NCBI RefSeq assembly: GCF_035046485.1
Contig: NC_085137.1
Span: forward strand, 459,787,004-459,851,003
Reading direction: 5' to 3'
Source: Aedes albopictus
Lineage: Eukaryota > Arthropoda > Insecta > Diptera > Culicidae
DNA length: 64,000 bases
Of the stretch, positions 32,091 to 43,381 are shown one piece after another; position 1 is the stretch's first letter, and the number at the start of each line of letters is the position of its first letter. The position numbers were made by a program, and so were the translations under genes. The notes under the pieces are model-generated. The model was not told where the DNA came from, ran no database searches, and saw only the letters and a list, made by a program, of their open reading frames with translations.

Positions 32091-32600
32091 TACACCGCGG
32101 ATAAAGTAAAGAGATTCAATTGTAGAGCTGGTGGAGCTTGAAGGTCTTAATTCCAGAATAGTTTGGATGACCTAGATCACCAAGTGAATGTTGCTAAGTT
32201 ATCAGAATTGTTCTTCGAGGCTGTAAGAGTTGCGTAGATTATATTTCACGAGCATTCGCTACAATAAAAATATTCTAAGATTAACAGATATTGCGACCCA
32301 TACTTCAAAATATATTGGGTCCATTTGTATGCCAGTGGACATCCAAATAGCAACACATAGAGATACTCGTAATATTATGAGGTGCAACAGACTCAATCAT
32401 GAAAAAAATATGCCGATAGAGTGAACCGAAAACAAGAGTAGAGCCTGTAGTGTAGTATAGACTACACTCCACGAATGTGTTTTACAACTTAAGCATGATA
32501 CAGTTATGTAGATATCGTAACCCAAAGTTCAAAGTGTTTTGGAGGCCATTTGTATTTCACGGAACGTCCAACTACGACAATAACGAGGTCTAATGGGCAT

Positions 32601-32759
32601 CAACGTGGCTAAATTTCTTGAACAGAGTGAACACAAATGATGGTAGATGTTGTAGATCTTGGGAAATTGAATTCCATGGTGGTTTGGATGACCTAGATCA
32701 TTCAAGTCATGGACCATGAATTTTCCAGCAGTGCTTTGAGGCTTTCTGAGTACTATAGA
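32601..32759. repeat. Diverged further copy of arm-type sequence
   Basis: GGTTTGGATGACCTAGATCA at 32680 repeats the motif found at 32160 in the arm, suggesting the arm itself is built of ~0.5-kb repeats. Confidence 0.55.
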
Positions 32760-33091
32760 CTATGTTCTGTGGCACGGTAAAGGCTGGGTATGCTGCGCAT
32801 TTCAGATCCCATTGTGATCCACTAGCCTCTGCCCAGCAACTCCTATCCCTACCTCCACGCGGTACCGGCCGGAAACTATGAGCAACCTTAGGGAAGATCG
32901 GGTAACCAACCCCGGTGGGAACTTTGGTCATAGGCTGACAGGCAAGGGGGGGTTTGCTTCGGTAAACCTGAGCGTCTGTTCTCCAGGAGGAGCGGCTCAC
33001 AACAGCGTCTGATCCCCATGTTAGGGGCGGCTGATCTACGTCCGAGTGCCAGGGAAGAACTCTAAGCTCAACTGTGCACTATGGTCCTCCG
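32760..33091 (+). mobile_element. Fragment of LINE 5' region
   Basis: The segment with AACCTGAGCGTCTGTTCTCC, AGGAGGAGCGGCTC and CCCCATGT recurs inverted at 57190-57345. It has the G+C-rich look of a LINE 5' UTR. It is cut off by the assembly gap. Confidence 0.6.
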
Positions 33092-33591
33092 NNNNNNNNN
33101 NNNNNNNNNNNNNNNNNNNNNNNNNNNNNNNNNNNNNNNNNNNNNNNNNNNNNNNNNNNNNNNNNNNNNNNNNNNNNNNNNNNNNNNNNNNNNNNNNNNN
33201 NNNNNNNNNNNNNNNNNNNNNNNNNNNNNNNNNNNNNNNNNNNNNNNNNNNNNNNNNNNNNNNNNNNNNNNNNNNNNNNNNNNNNNNNNNNNNNNNNNNN
33301 NNNNNNNNNNNNNNNNNNNNNNNNNNNNNNNNNNNNNNNNNNNNNNNNNNNNNNNNNNNNNNNNNNNNNNNNNNNNNNNNNNNNNNNNNNNNNNNNNNNN
33401 NNNNNNNNNNNNNNNNNNNNNNNNNNNNNNNNNNNNNNNNNNNNNNNNNNNNNNNNNNNNNNNNNNNNNNNNNNNNNNNNNNNNNNNNNNNNNNNNNNNN
33501 NNNNNNNNNNNNNNNNNNNNNNNNNNNNNNNNNNNNNNNNNNNNNNNNNNNNNNNNNNNNNNNNNNNNNNNNNNNNNNNNNNNNNNNNNNN
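33092..33591. other. Assembly gap, 500 N
   Basis: Exactly 500 unknown bases, a conventional placeholder, so the true distance is not known. ORFs spanning it are meaningless. Confidence 0.98.
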
Positions 33592-36500
33592 TTCTATCTT
33601 CTATCTTCTATCTTCTATCTTCTATCTTCTATCTTCTATCTTCTATCTTCTATCTTCTATCTTCTATCTTCTATCTTCTATCTTCTATCTTCTATCTTCT
33701 ATCTTCTATCTTCTATCTTCTATCTTCTATCTTCTATCTTCTATCTTCTATCTTCTATCTTCTATCTTCTATCTTCTATCTTCTATCTTCTATCTTCTAT
33801 CTTCTATCTTCTATCTTCTATCTTCTATCTTCTATCTTCTATCTTCTATCTTCTATCTTCTATCTTCTATCTTCTATCTTCTATCTTCTATCTTCTATCT
33901 TCTATCTTCTATCTTCTATCTTCTATCTTCTATCTTCTATCTTCTATCTTCTATCTTCTATCTTCTATCTTCTATCTTCTATCTTCTATCTTCTATCTTC
34001 TATCTTCTATCTTCTATCTTCTATCTTCTATCTTCTATCTTCTATCTTCTATCTTCTATCTTCTATCTTCTATCTTCTATCTTCTATCTTCTATCTTCTA
34101 TCTTCTATCTTCTATCTTCTATCTTCTATCTTCTATCTTCTATCTTCTATCTTCTATCTTCTATCTTCTATCTTCTATCTTCTATCTTCTATCTTCTATC
34201 TTCTATCTTCTATCTTCTATCTTCTATCTTCTATCTTCTATCTTCTATCTTCTATCTTCTATCTTCTATCTTCTATCTTCTATCTTCTATCTTCTATCTT
34301 CTATCTTCTATCTTCTATCTTCTATCTTCTATCTTCTATCTTCTATCTTCTATCTTCTATCTTCTATCTTCTATCTTCTATCTTCTATCTTCTATCTTCT
34401 ATCTTCTATCTTCTATCTTCTATCTTCTATCTTCTATCTTCTATCTTCTATCTTCTATCTTCTATCTTCTATCTTCTATCTTCTATCTTCTATCTTCTAT
34501 CTTCTATCTTCTATCTTCTATCTTCTATCTTCTATCTTCTATCTTCTATCTTCTATCTTCTATCTTCTATCTTCTATCTTCTATCTTCTATCTTCTATCT
34601 TCTATCTTCTATCTTCTATCTTCTATCTTCTATCTTCTATCTTCTATCTTCTATCTTCTATCTTCTATCTTCTATCTTCTATCTTCTATCTTCTATCTTC
34701 TATCTTCTATCTTCTATCTTCTATCTTCTATCTTCTATCTTCTATCTTCTATCTTCTATCTTCTATCTTCTATCTTCTATCTTCTATCTTCTATCTTCTA
34801 TCTTCTATCTTCTATCTTCTATCTTCTATCTTCTATCTTCTATCTTCTATCTTCTATCTTCTATCTTCTATCTTCTATCTTCTATCTTCTATCTTCTATC
34901 TTCTATCTTCTATCTTCTATCTTCTATCTTCTATCTTCTATCTTCTATCTTCTATCTTCTATCTTCTATCTTCTATCTTCTATCTTCTATCTTCTATCTT
35001 CTATCTTCTATCTTCTATCTTCTATCTTCTATCTTCTATCTTCTATCTTCTATCTTCTATCTTCTATCTTCTATCTTCTATCTTCTATCTTCTATCTTCT
35101 ATCTTCTATCTTCTATCTTCTATCTTCTATCTTCTATCTTCTATCTTCTATCTTCTATCTTCTATCTTCTATCTTCTATCTTCTATCTTCTATCTTCTAT
35201 CTTCTATCTTCTATCTTCTATCTTCTATCTTCTATCTTCTATCTTCTATCTTCTATCTTCTATCTTCTATCTTCTATCTTCTATCTTCTATCTTCTATCT
35301 TCTATCTTCTATCTTCTATCTTCTATCTTCTATCTTCTATCTTCTATCTTCTATCTTCTATCTTCTATCTTCTATCTTCTATCTTCTATCTTCTATCTTC
35401 TATCTTCTATCTTCTATCTTCTATCTTCTATCTTCTATCTTCTATCTTCTATCTTCTATCTTCTATCTTCTATCTTCTATCTTCTATCTTCTATCTTCTA
35501 TCTTCTATCTTCTATCTTCTATCTTCTATCTTCTATCTTCTATCTTCTATCTTCTATCTTCTATCTTCTATCTTCTATCTTCTATCTTCTATCTTCTATC
35601 TTCTATCTTCTATCTTCTATCTTCTATCTTCTATCTTCTATCTTCTATCTTCTATCTTCTATCTTCTATCTTCTATCTTCTATCTTCTATCTTCTATCTT
35701 CTATCTTCTATCTTCTATCTTCTATCTTCTATCTTCTATCTTCTATCTTCTATCTTCTATCTTCTATCTTCTATCTTCTATCTTCTATCTTCTATCTTCT
35801 ATCTTCTATCTTCTATCTTCTATCTTCTATCTTCTATCTTCTATCTTCTATCTTCTATCTTCTATCTTCTATCTTCTATCTTCTATCTTCTATCTTCTAT
35901 CTTCTATCTTCTATCTTCTATCTTCTATCTTCTATCTTCTATCTTCTATCTTCTATCTTCTATCTTCTATCTTCTATCTTCTATCTTCTATCTTCTATCT
36001 TCTATCTTCTATCTTCTATCTTCTATCTTCTATCTTCTATCTTCTATCTTCTATCTTCTATCTTCTATCTTCTATCTTCTATCTTCTATCTTCTATCTTC
36101 TATCTTCTATCTTCTATCTTCTATCTTCTATCTTCTATCTTCTATCTTCTATCTTCTATCTTCTATCTTCTATCTTCTATCTTCTATCTTCTATCTTCTA
36201 TCTTCTATCTTCTATCTTCTATCTTCTATCTTCTATCTTCTATCTTCTATCTTCTATCTTCTATCTTCTATCTTCTATCTTCTATCTTCTATCTTCTATC
36301 TTCTATCTTCTATCTTCTATCTTCTATCTTCTATCTTCTATCTTCTATCTTCTATCTTCTATCTTCTATCTTCTATCTTCTATCTTCTATCTTCTATCTT
36401 CTATCTTCTATCTTCTATCTTCTATCTTCTATCTTCTATCTTCTATCTTCTATCTTCTATCTTCTATCTTCTATCTTCTATCTTCTATCTTCTATCTTCT

Positions 36501-38010
36501 ATCTTCTATCTTCTATCTTCTATCTTCTATCTTCTATCTTCTATCTTCTATCTTCTATCTTCTATCTTCTATCTTCTATCTTCTATCTTCTATCTTCTAT
36601 CTTCTATCTTCTATCTTCTATCTTCTATCTTCTATCTTCTATCTTCTATCTTCTATCTTCTATCTTCTATCTTCTATCTTCTATCTTCTATCTTCTATCT
36701 TCTATCTTCTATCTTCTATCTTCTATCTTCTATCTTCTATCTTCTATCTTCTATCTTCTATCTTCTATCTTCTATCTTCTATCTTCTATCTTCTATCTTC
36801 TATCTTCTATCTTCTATCTTCTATCTTCTATCTTCTATCTTCTATCTTCTATCTTCTATCTTCTATCTTCTATCTTCTATCTTCTATCTTCTATCTTCTA
36901 TCTTCTATCTTCTATCTTCTATCTTCTATCTTCTATCTTCTATCTTCTATCTTCTATCTTCTATCTTCTATCTTCTATCTTCTATCTTCTATCTTCTATC
37001 TTCTATCTTCTATCTTCTATCTTCTATCTTCTATCTTCTATCTTCTATCTTCTATCTTCTATCTTCTATCTTCTATCTTCTATCTTCTATCTTCTATCTT
37101 CTATCTTCTATCTTCTATCTTCTATCTTCTATCTTCTATCTTCTATCTTCTATCTTCTATCTTCTATCTTCTATCTTCTATCTTCTATCTTCTATCTTCT
37201 ATCTTCTATCTTCTATCTTCTATCTTCTATCTTCTATCTTCTATCTTCTATCTTCTATCTTCTATCTTCTATCTTCTATCTTCTATCTTCTATCTTCTAT
37301 CTTCTATCTTCTATCTTCTATCTTCTATCTTCTATCTTCTATCTTCTATCTTCTATCTTCTATCTTCTATCTTCTATCTTCTATCTTCTATCTTCTATCT
37401 TCTATCTTCTATCTTCTATCTTCTATCTTCTATCTTCTATCTTCTATCTTCTATCTTCTATCTTCTATCTTCTATCTTCTATCTTCTATCTTCTATCTTC
37501 TATCTTCTATCTTCTATCTTCTATCTTCTATCTTCTATCTTCTATCTTCTATCTTCTATCTTCTATCTTCTATCTTCTATCTTCTATCTTCTATCTTCTA
37601 TCTTCTATCTTCTATCTTCTATCTTCTATCTTCTATCTTCTATCTTCTATCTTCTATCTTCTATCTTCTATCTTCTATCTTCTATCTTCTATCTTCTATC
37701 TTCTATCTTCTATCTTCTATCTTCTATCTTCTATCTTCTATCTTCTATCTTCTATCTTCTATCTTCTATCTTCTATCTTCTATCTTCTATCTTCTATCTT
37801 CTATCTTCTATCTTCTATCTTCTATCTTCTATCTTCTATCTTCTATCTTCTATCTTCTATCTTCTATCTTCTATCTTCTATCTTCTATCTTCTATCTTCT
37901 ATCTTCTATCTTCTATCTTCTATCTTCTATCTTCTATCTTCTATCTTCTATCTTCTATCTACTATCTTCTATCTACTATCTTCTACCTTCTATCTACTAT
38001 CTTCTACCTT
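33592..38010 (+). repeat. (TTCTATC)n heptanucleotide array, ~624 perfect copies
   Basis: The array is perfect from the gap edge to 37959, then degrades through TACTATC and TACCTTC variants to about 38010. Three units are 21 bases, or seven codons, so three plus-strand frames stay open as Phe-Tyr-Leu-Leu-Ser-Ser-Ile repeats. The complement is (GATAGAA)n and carries a GATA core in every unit. Confidence 0.97.
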
Positions 38011-38019
38011 CTTTCATAG

Positions 38020-39342
38020 TTTCTACAGCTCAGTTTGGTCTTTTTTATTAAACTCTACCTGACTGCTTTATATACGTGAAGTCCACACCAGATGAACCAT
38101 TTATTTATTTTATTCGTCGCGTGTCCAGTCGCTGCCGAATTGGACTTGTTCCTTTATTTCCGACTCCCACCCCCAGAAGAAAAAAAAACAGACACACGAC
38201 GACAGCTACGGATTTGGCTAATGGAAATTTCAGTTCGCATTAATCCCAATCATAAATATTTGTTCCGACTTGTCCTTGAAGAGGTTAGAACGATTAACGC
38301 CGCGCGGGCCAAGTGAAAATTTCTGTCCACCAGCAACAGTTTGATTGACAATTTTTCACCCGATTTTACGACGATCCCCAGCAGCACGTGTCGGGTGCGA
38401 GAGAAATTTTCGCACTTACCGCCCATTGACAATGGGGGGAGCTAGAAATTAAATCAACGTGAAGATTCATTTTCGTCTGCATTGCTTAAATTGTTGCAAA
38501 AATTTAGAGAAAACAAATACGCAAAAGCGAAATCTGTCGTTCCTCGATCCTCTGGCCGTGTGTCTTGTTCTGCGCGCCGGAAAACAGCGCCCAAGGAGGC
38601 AGGCGGTCGTGTTTTCTCGCGATTGTTATTGTTATCATTGCTATTATTGCAGCGCCGAAGTGGGTGTTTACGGGATTGTGTTGTTTTTAGAGCTTGGTTC
38701 CCGGTGTCTCTGGCCACCGCTCCCACTCATGTGTGGCCTACCTTCATTCCCTGTTGATGCAGATCTTGATACGAAGGGAAAAAGCAGATTATTTTTAATA
38801 ATTTGGGGGTATGATGTCAAGAAATGTGGGCTGGTTACGATAAACATATTGCAATTATACATTTCTGACGCTGAATAATGTGATAGGGTAAAAAAAATTC
38901 TTCGACATAAGCGCTAATTCCCGTCATATCAGATGCCTCATTAGATGGAAGCAAAACGATGTAGACTATCGACAATTTTTCTAGTTTTGCGTACGACGAA
39001 GGCAACCGCACCAAAGCAGCAACTAGCCGAATTATTCTTCATTATCATTTAATTTTCTCTTCGTCTGATTCACTTTTTGAACCAACCTTCAATTCACACC
39101 CCAAAAAAGCTCTGTGTCACTCTAAAGTCGGATTTCACTGCTGCAGAGTGCAGCAAAGGCTATTCAATTAATTAAATTTCACGTCGGTAAAATGTAATCA
39201 ACAAGTTGTCTTCGTCTAGGGAGGATGCAAACAAATGTGTGCGTGGATTTTCTGCATACGAAACGTCGTATTTCATAACCACGGAGAAAGATTTCCTCGT
39301 TACACTGTGATGGTGAATTATGATCTGGGGGGCAAAAATATT
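38020..39342. other. Apparently single-copy sequence, no gene supported
   Basis: Higher G+C than its surroundings, with no satellite. Short frames such as 38092-38316 have a hydrophobic start but no recognisable domain or splice context. It could hold regulatory sequence; nothing proves it. Confidence 0.4.
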
Positions 39343-40675
39343 AAGGTACCCCGGGGCAAGTGGGAGCTAAAAAAAGGCTAGTTTGGTTTTGTCATGACAA
39401 AAAATTCTAAATATAAATAATTTTATAATTCCAATGGTTCTAAAAGACATTGTTGGTATATTTCTCCTTAATAACGGGCATTAAAACTGTTTTGAAATTT
39501 TAACATTCTATATATTATGCATATAAAGAAAAGTGGAGCAGATCTTCATTTACTCCGCATCACGGGGCAAGTGGGAATCATTCGGAATTTTTGTACAAAT
39601 GGCTTAATATAGTTGCTGCATATGTGTAAGGTAGCATAAAAAGAAATAGCTGATGCGAAAAACTATGTTTAGCGATTTATGTTGGAAGTGTTTTGTGGTA
39701 TCGTGCATAAATTACGTAACATACATAATAACGTTTCAATGAGAAAAAATTTGATTTAACCATAGCATCTTGTGCAAAACAAATTGATTTTTTCATTATA
39801 CAAAAAGCGCCATAAAGGTAAATGCTGGAAGATTTCTAAACTTGCTTTTCATATTACGTAGTTAATGAATCTCGCCAAAAGATTTTTCAAGATTTACAGA
39901 TCTTTACCTTACATAATTTTCCGATCATAAAATAAAGATTTTTAAATCGTGAACTTTGAATAAGTCGTTTTCCAATTTTTTCATACTTTATGGTCGGTTC
40001 CTAAACACTCATTAAGTAACGAAAAACGAAAAAAAAAATATAATTTGCTTAAATGAAAATATGAAAAATAGAGGATTTCGAAGAAACACACGTTCTACCC
40101 AAGACTTTACCATTTTAAACAATAGCTTCATCATCAGAATAGAAGAAATTAAGTATAATTCAACGATTGATTACTTAAGACGCCGATTTTAACTTTACTA
40201 TGTGAATTTTGACTTAGGCTGAAGACAGCGAGATCAAACTATGAAATTGTGTTTGTTTACTCTCACAGGTCTCACTTGCCCCAGATGCTGAAATGTACTG
40301 GGGCAAGTGAGAGTAGTCAACTAAAGGTAATAAATAAAAATAAATTACACCTTTTTCGCTTAAAATAATTTTCAAGCACTCCAAATATCATCCTGAAACC
40401 GAAAAAGTTTGACTTTGTTTGATATTCCATTTTAAAACGACGAATATAGTAGAGTACGTTAATCTCACTTAGTGAATTGAAAATTATAAATGAACAACAA
40501 TAATATATATGGTCTCTTTATGGTGAGAACAATAACAATTTTTGAATTCAAAGTATCCGTTGGTGTGATACCTATGTTTTCCATGAAGAATGTTGACCTT
40601 AAAAATAAAAAAATAGATAAAATTATAGCCGTAGGTCTCACTTGCCCCGGATTCTCACTTGCCCCGGGGTACCTT
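39343..40675. mobile_element. 1.33-kb TIR element with repeated GGGGCAAGTG motif
   Basis: AAGGTACCCCGGGGCAAGTG at 39343 faces its exact reverse complement ending at 40675. The core GGGGCAAGTG recurs inside at 39564 and 40300, and inverted at 40271 and 40640. Flanks TTAA (left) and TTAT (right) hint at a TTAA target. It is AT-rich inside with no transposase frame. Confidence 0.8.
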
Positions 40676-41031
40676 ATTTGAAATATTTTGGTCGTTATTC
40701 CAAGGCTACATCCATGCTCAAAAGTACTTTGAACACATGATTTGATATGGATTGCGAAGAATTTGACTGACTTTTCAAATAAACACCTACGGTCAAATCT
40801 TAATTTTTGAGCATCCCTACCATAGCGTCACGTAGAAGGTGTGCCGGGAATTCAATTCAGGTTGTGCCCGAAATAGACGTGAACTAGACGGAAACAGAGT
40901 TCGAGGGACAATTGTGCAATCTTATTATTTTAAGAAAATTTTAGCTAATTTGAAATATTGTTCTGCATGATATGGAAGCTAATTTGTAAATTAGTTATTG
41001 AATACTAAACTGGCTTTTTAAATTTTAAAAA
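40676..41031. other. Nothing recognised
   Basis: AT-rich spacer between two TIR elements. Confidence 0.4.
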
Positions 41032-41420
41032 ATGTATTGATTTTTTAATTTTATACAAATGAGAACCTTTTTCTAAGACACAAGGTTTTTAGCGGCTTCT
41101 TTAGCGGTGTTGAGATAATTCCATATTCTGAATCTGCATGCCAAACTGAGCCGATATCCAAATTTTCATGAATTTTGGTGCCCGGGAACCTATTTAAAAA
41201 TGAGTTTGAAATTTGTATGGGAGCGATTTGTCGAATCACCCCTCGTCGCATTTTGTACTGGGCGGAGCTGTCAAGTAGTTACCCAGCTGTCAAAAAGTGA
41301 TTTCGGAAAATCTCTTTGTAATTGATTTTAGGTATCGTAATAAAGTTCTAAAAATCTGAAAAAAATCCTAGTGTCTTAGAAAAAGCTGCTCTTTCGTATA
41401 AAACCAAAAAATCAATACAT
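41032..41420. mobile_element. ~390-bp MITE with ~60-bp TIRs
   Basis: ATGTATTGATTTTTT..TTTTATAC and, further in, CTTTTTCTAAGACAC occur in order at the left and as reverse complement at the right (41366-41420). Only a few mismatches. Target duplication not resolved because the flanks are A/T runs. Confidence 0.75.
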
Positions 41421-41649
41421 AATTAAAAAATAAAAAAAAACTTAATTGGCCATTAGGCGAGGCGCAAAAATAAATTCGATAATTATTGATCCATGCTTTG
41501 CGAGACGCGGATTAGATGAAAACCCTATATGAAATGTGTATCCAATTATCCAATTATATCCAATTATCGGGACACGCAGTAAACCTCAACCGATTTTAAT
41601 GACCGACGGTTACTCGACGCGGAATCTGTTCGAATCGGTTTAGCCGTTC

Positions 41650-42900
41650 CGGAGTTATGGCCATTTAGGTGTTCCGGACCGGTACCCCAGGAAGGGGCCA
41701 GATATGAAAATGCTACAATACCATGCATGCGAGACTTCAGACCGCGGCTTCTTCGATAACCTGATGAACGGTGAGCAGGAAAATAGTCTCAGGCCATATC
41801 TAAACCGGTAGTGTTCCGGAATTGGTTCCGGATGTCTCACCGGAAGTGGCAAAATATAAAAGTGAGCCAAATCAATGCATGCGATACATCAAATAGCGGC
41901 TTTTTCGATAACCTGATGAACAGTAAGCAAGAAAATAACCTTTGATTCAGTAGAGACTACCGGTAGTGTTCCGGAACCGGTTCCGGGTGCCCCGCCGGAA
42001 GTGACCAAATATAAAATTGAACCAAACCCATGCATGCGACACATCAAATCGCAGCTCTTTAGATAACCTAATGAACGGTTAGCAATAAAATGGAATCAGA
42101 CCGTATTTAGGAAAACCAGTAGTGTTCCGGAATCGATTCCGTGTGCCCCACCGGAAGTGGTCAAATGTAGATGGGAACCAAACCCATGCATGCGACACAT
42201 TAAATGGCAGCTTTTTCGATAACCTGAAGAACGGTAAGCAGGAAAATAGTCTTATATCACAGCAGAGACTACCGGTAGTGTTCCGGAACTGGTTCCGGGT
42301 GCCTCGCCTGAAGTGGCCAAATATAAAAGTGTACCAAACCCTAGACCTGACCCATGCAGGCGACACATCAAATAGCGGCTTTTTCGATAACCTGATGAAC
42401 GATTAGCAATAAAATGGTTTTAGACCATATTTAGGAAAACCAGTAGTATTCCAGAACCGGTTCCGGGTGTCCCACCGGAAGTGGTCAAATGCATATGGGA
42501 GCCAAACCCATGCATGCGACACATTAAATCGTGGCTTTTTTGATAACCTGATGAATGGTTTTCAAGAACACAGCCTTTGATTACATCAGAGACTAACGGT
42601 AGTGTTCCAGAACCAGTTCACATCAAATCGCGGCGTTTTCGATAACCTGATGAACGGTTTATAAGAAAATAATCTCAGATCACATTAAAGACTACCGGTG
42701 GTGTTCCCAGAGCCCGTTGTGCATGTCTCGCCAGAATGACCAAAATGTAAAATGAATCAAATCTATGCATGCACATCAATTTTCGGCTTTTCAGAAAACC
42801 TGTTAAACAGTTAGCAAGAAACTAGTCTTAGACCATATTTGAGACAATAGGTACAGTCTTGGAACCGGTTCCGGGTATCTCACAGGAAGAGGTAAAAAAA
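41650..42900. repeat. ~155-bp satellite, about 8 copies
   Basis: The landmark GTGTTCCGGAACCGGTTCCGG starts copies at about 41670, 41811, 41966, 42122, 42278, 42445, 42602, 42701 and 42855. Spacing is mostly 154-157 bp. One copy is shortened by ~57 bp (42602-42701). Each unit also contains CATGCATGCGACACAT and a CGATAACCTGATGAACGG block. Minus-strand frames across it are artefacts. Confidence 0.9.
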
Positions 42901-43381
42901 GTGAAAATGCAAGCGATAAATATGTGCAAAAGAACACAATCTTGACAAAACTGAAGCAGGCTCATCGAATCACTCCTTTTCAAATTCCTGAGGTGTAAAT
43001 ATACAGTAGAATTGGGGTTGCATGGGAAAATTGAAATTTAATCGCATTAACCTCGAACAAAATTTTTCAATCCCCTTTGGCGTCTAAAATTACTGCACAA
43101 AATTTTGATCCGACTGGTTTGGGCGAATATGTTTCCGTGACTATGATTTGAATCGAAAACTGTTCAAAGTGTTACGTCTGTTTGTCTGTGGTTCTAATTT
43201 GAATTGAATTCAGTATGAAAAATTTCACTTACTGCTATTTTTTGGTCAAATTTTATGAATCTAGTAACCAATAATAATAAAATATAGCCTTAAGTGTGCA
43301 GAAGAAAGTTTATCGAAGACTGTAAAGTGATTTTTAGTTGTGAAATAAGTTATATTTTAGCTTGTTCTTATTGTCTTAGTA
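42901..43381. other. Nothing recognised
   Basis: AT-rich flank of the LOA insertion; no ORF or repeat landmark seen. Confidence 0.45.

Larger units (their letters stand above)
27575..32600. repeat. ~5-kb composite inverted repeat
   Basis: The left arm (27575-28160) is repeated in reverse complement at 32095-32600. Matching points include GTCGTAGTTGGACGTTCCGTG vs its complement near 32560, ATATTACGAGTATCTC near 27887 vs GAGATACTCGTAATAT near 32362, and TCATCCAAACTATTCTGG near 28092 vs CCAGAATAGTTTGGATGA near 32155. Between the arms the 12-bp satellite runs forward, then reversed. The left arm contains an extra ~120 bp (about 27719-27839), a diverged second copy of the TAGGTCATCCAAACTATTCTGG block. 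No coding capacity. Confidence 0.85.

Noticed and set aside
33046..38062. Three overlapping ~1650-codon plus-strand frames
   Set aside because: They consist of the assembly gap read as X and the heptamer array read as FYLLSSI repeats. Three frames are open at once, which only a repeat with 21-base periodicity explains.
38092..38316. 74-codon frame with a signal-peptide-like start
   Set aside because: No domain, no splice context and ordinary composition; chance hydrophobic start seems likelier.
41650..42900. Possible CRISPR-like array
   Set aside because: The ~155-bp units are homologous throughout, with no short conserved repeat and unique spacers, and the genome is a eukaryote's.
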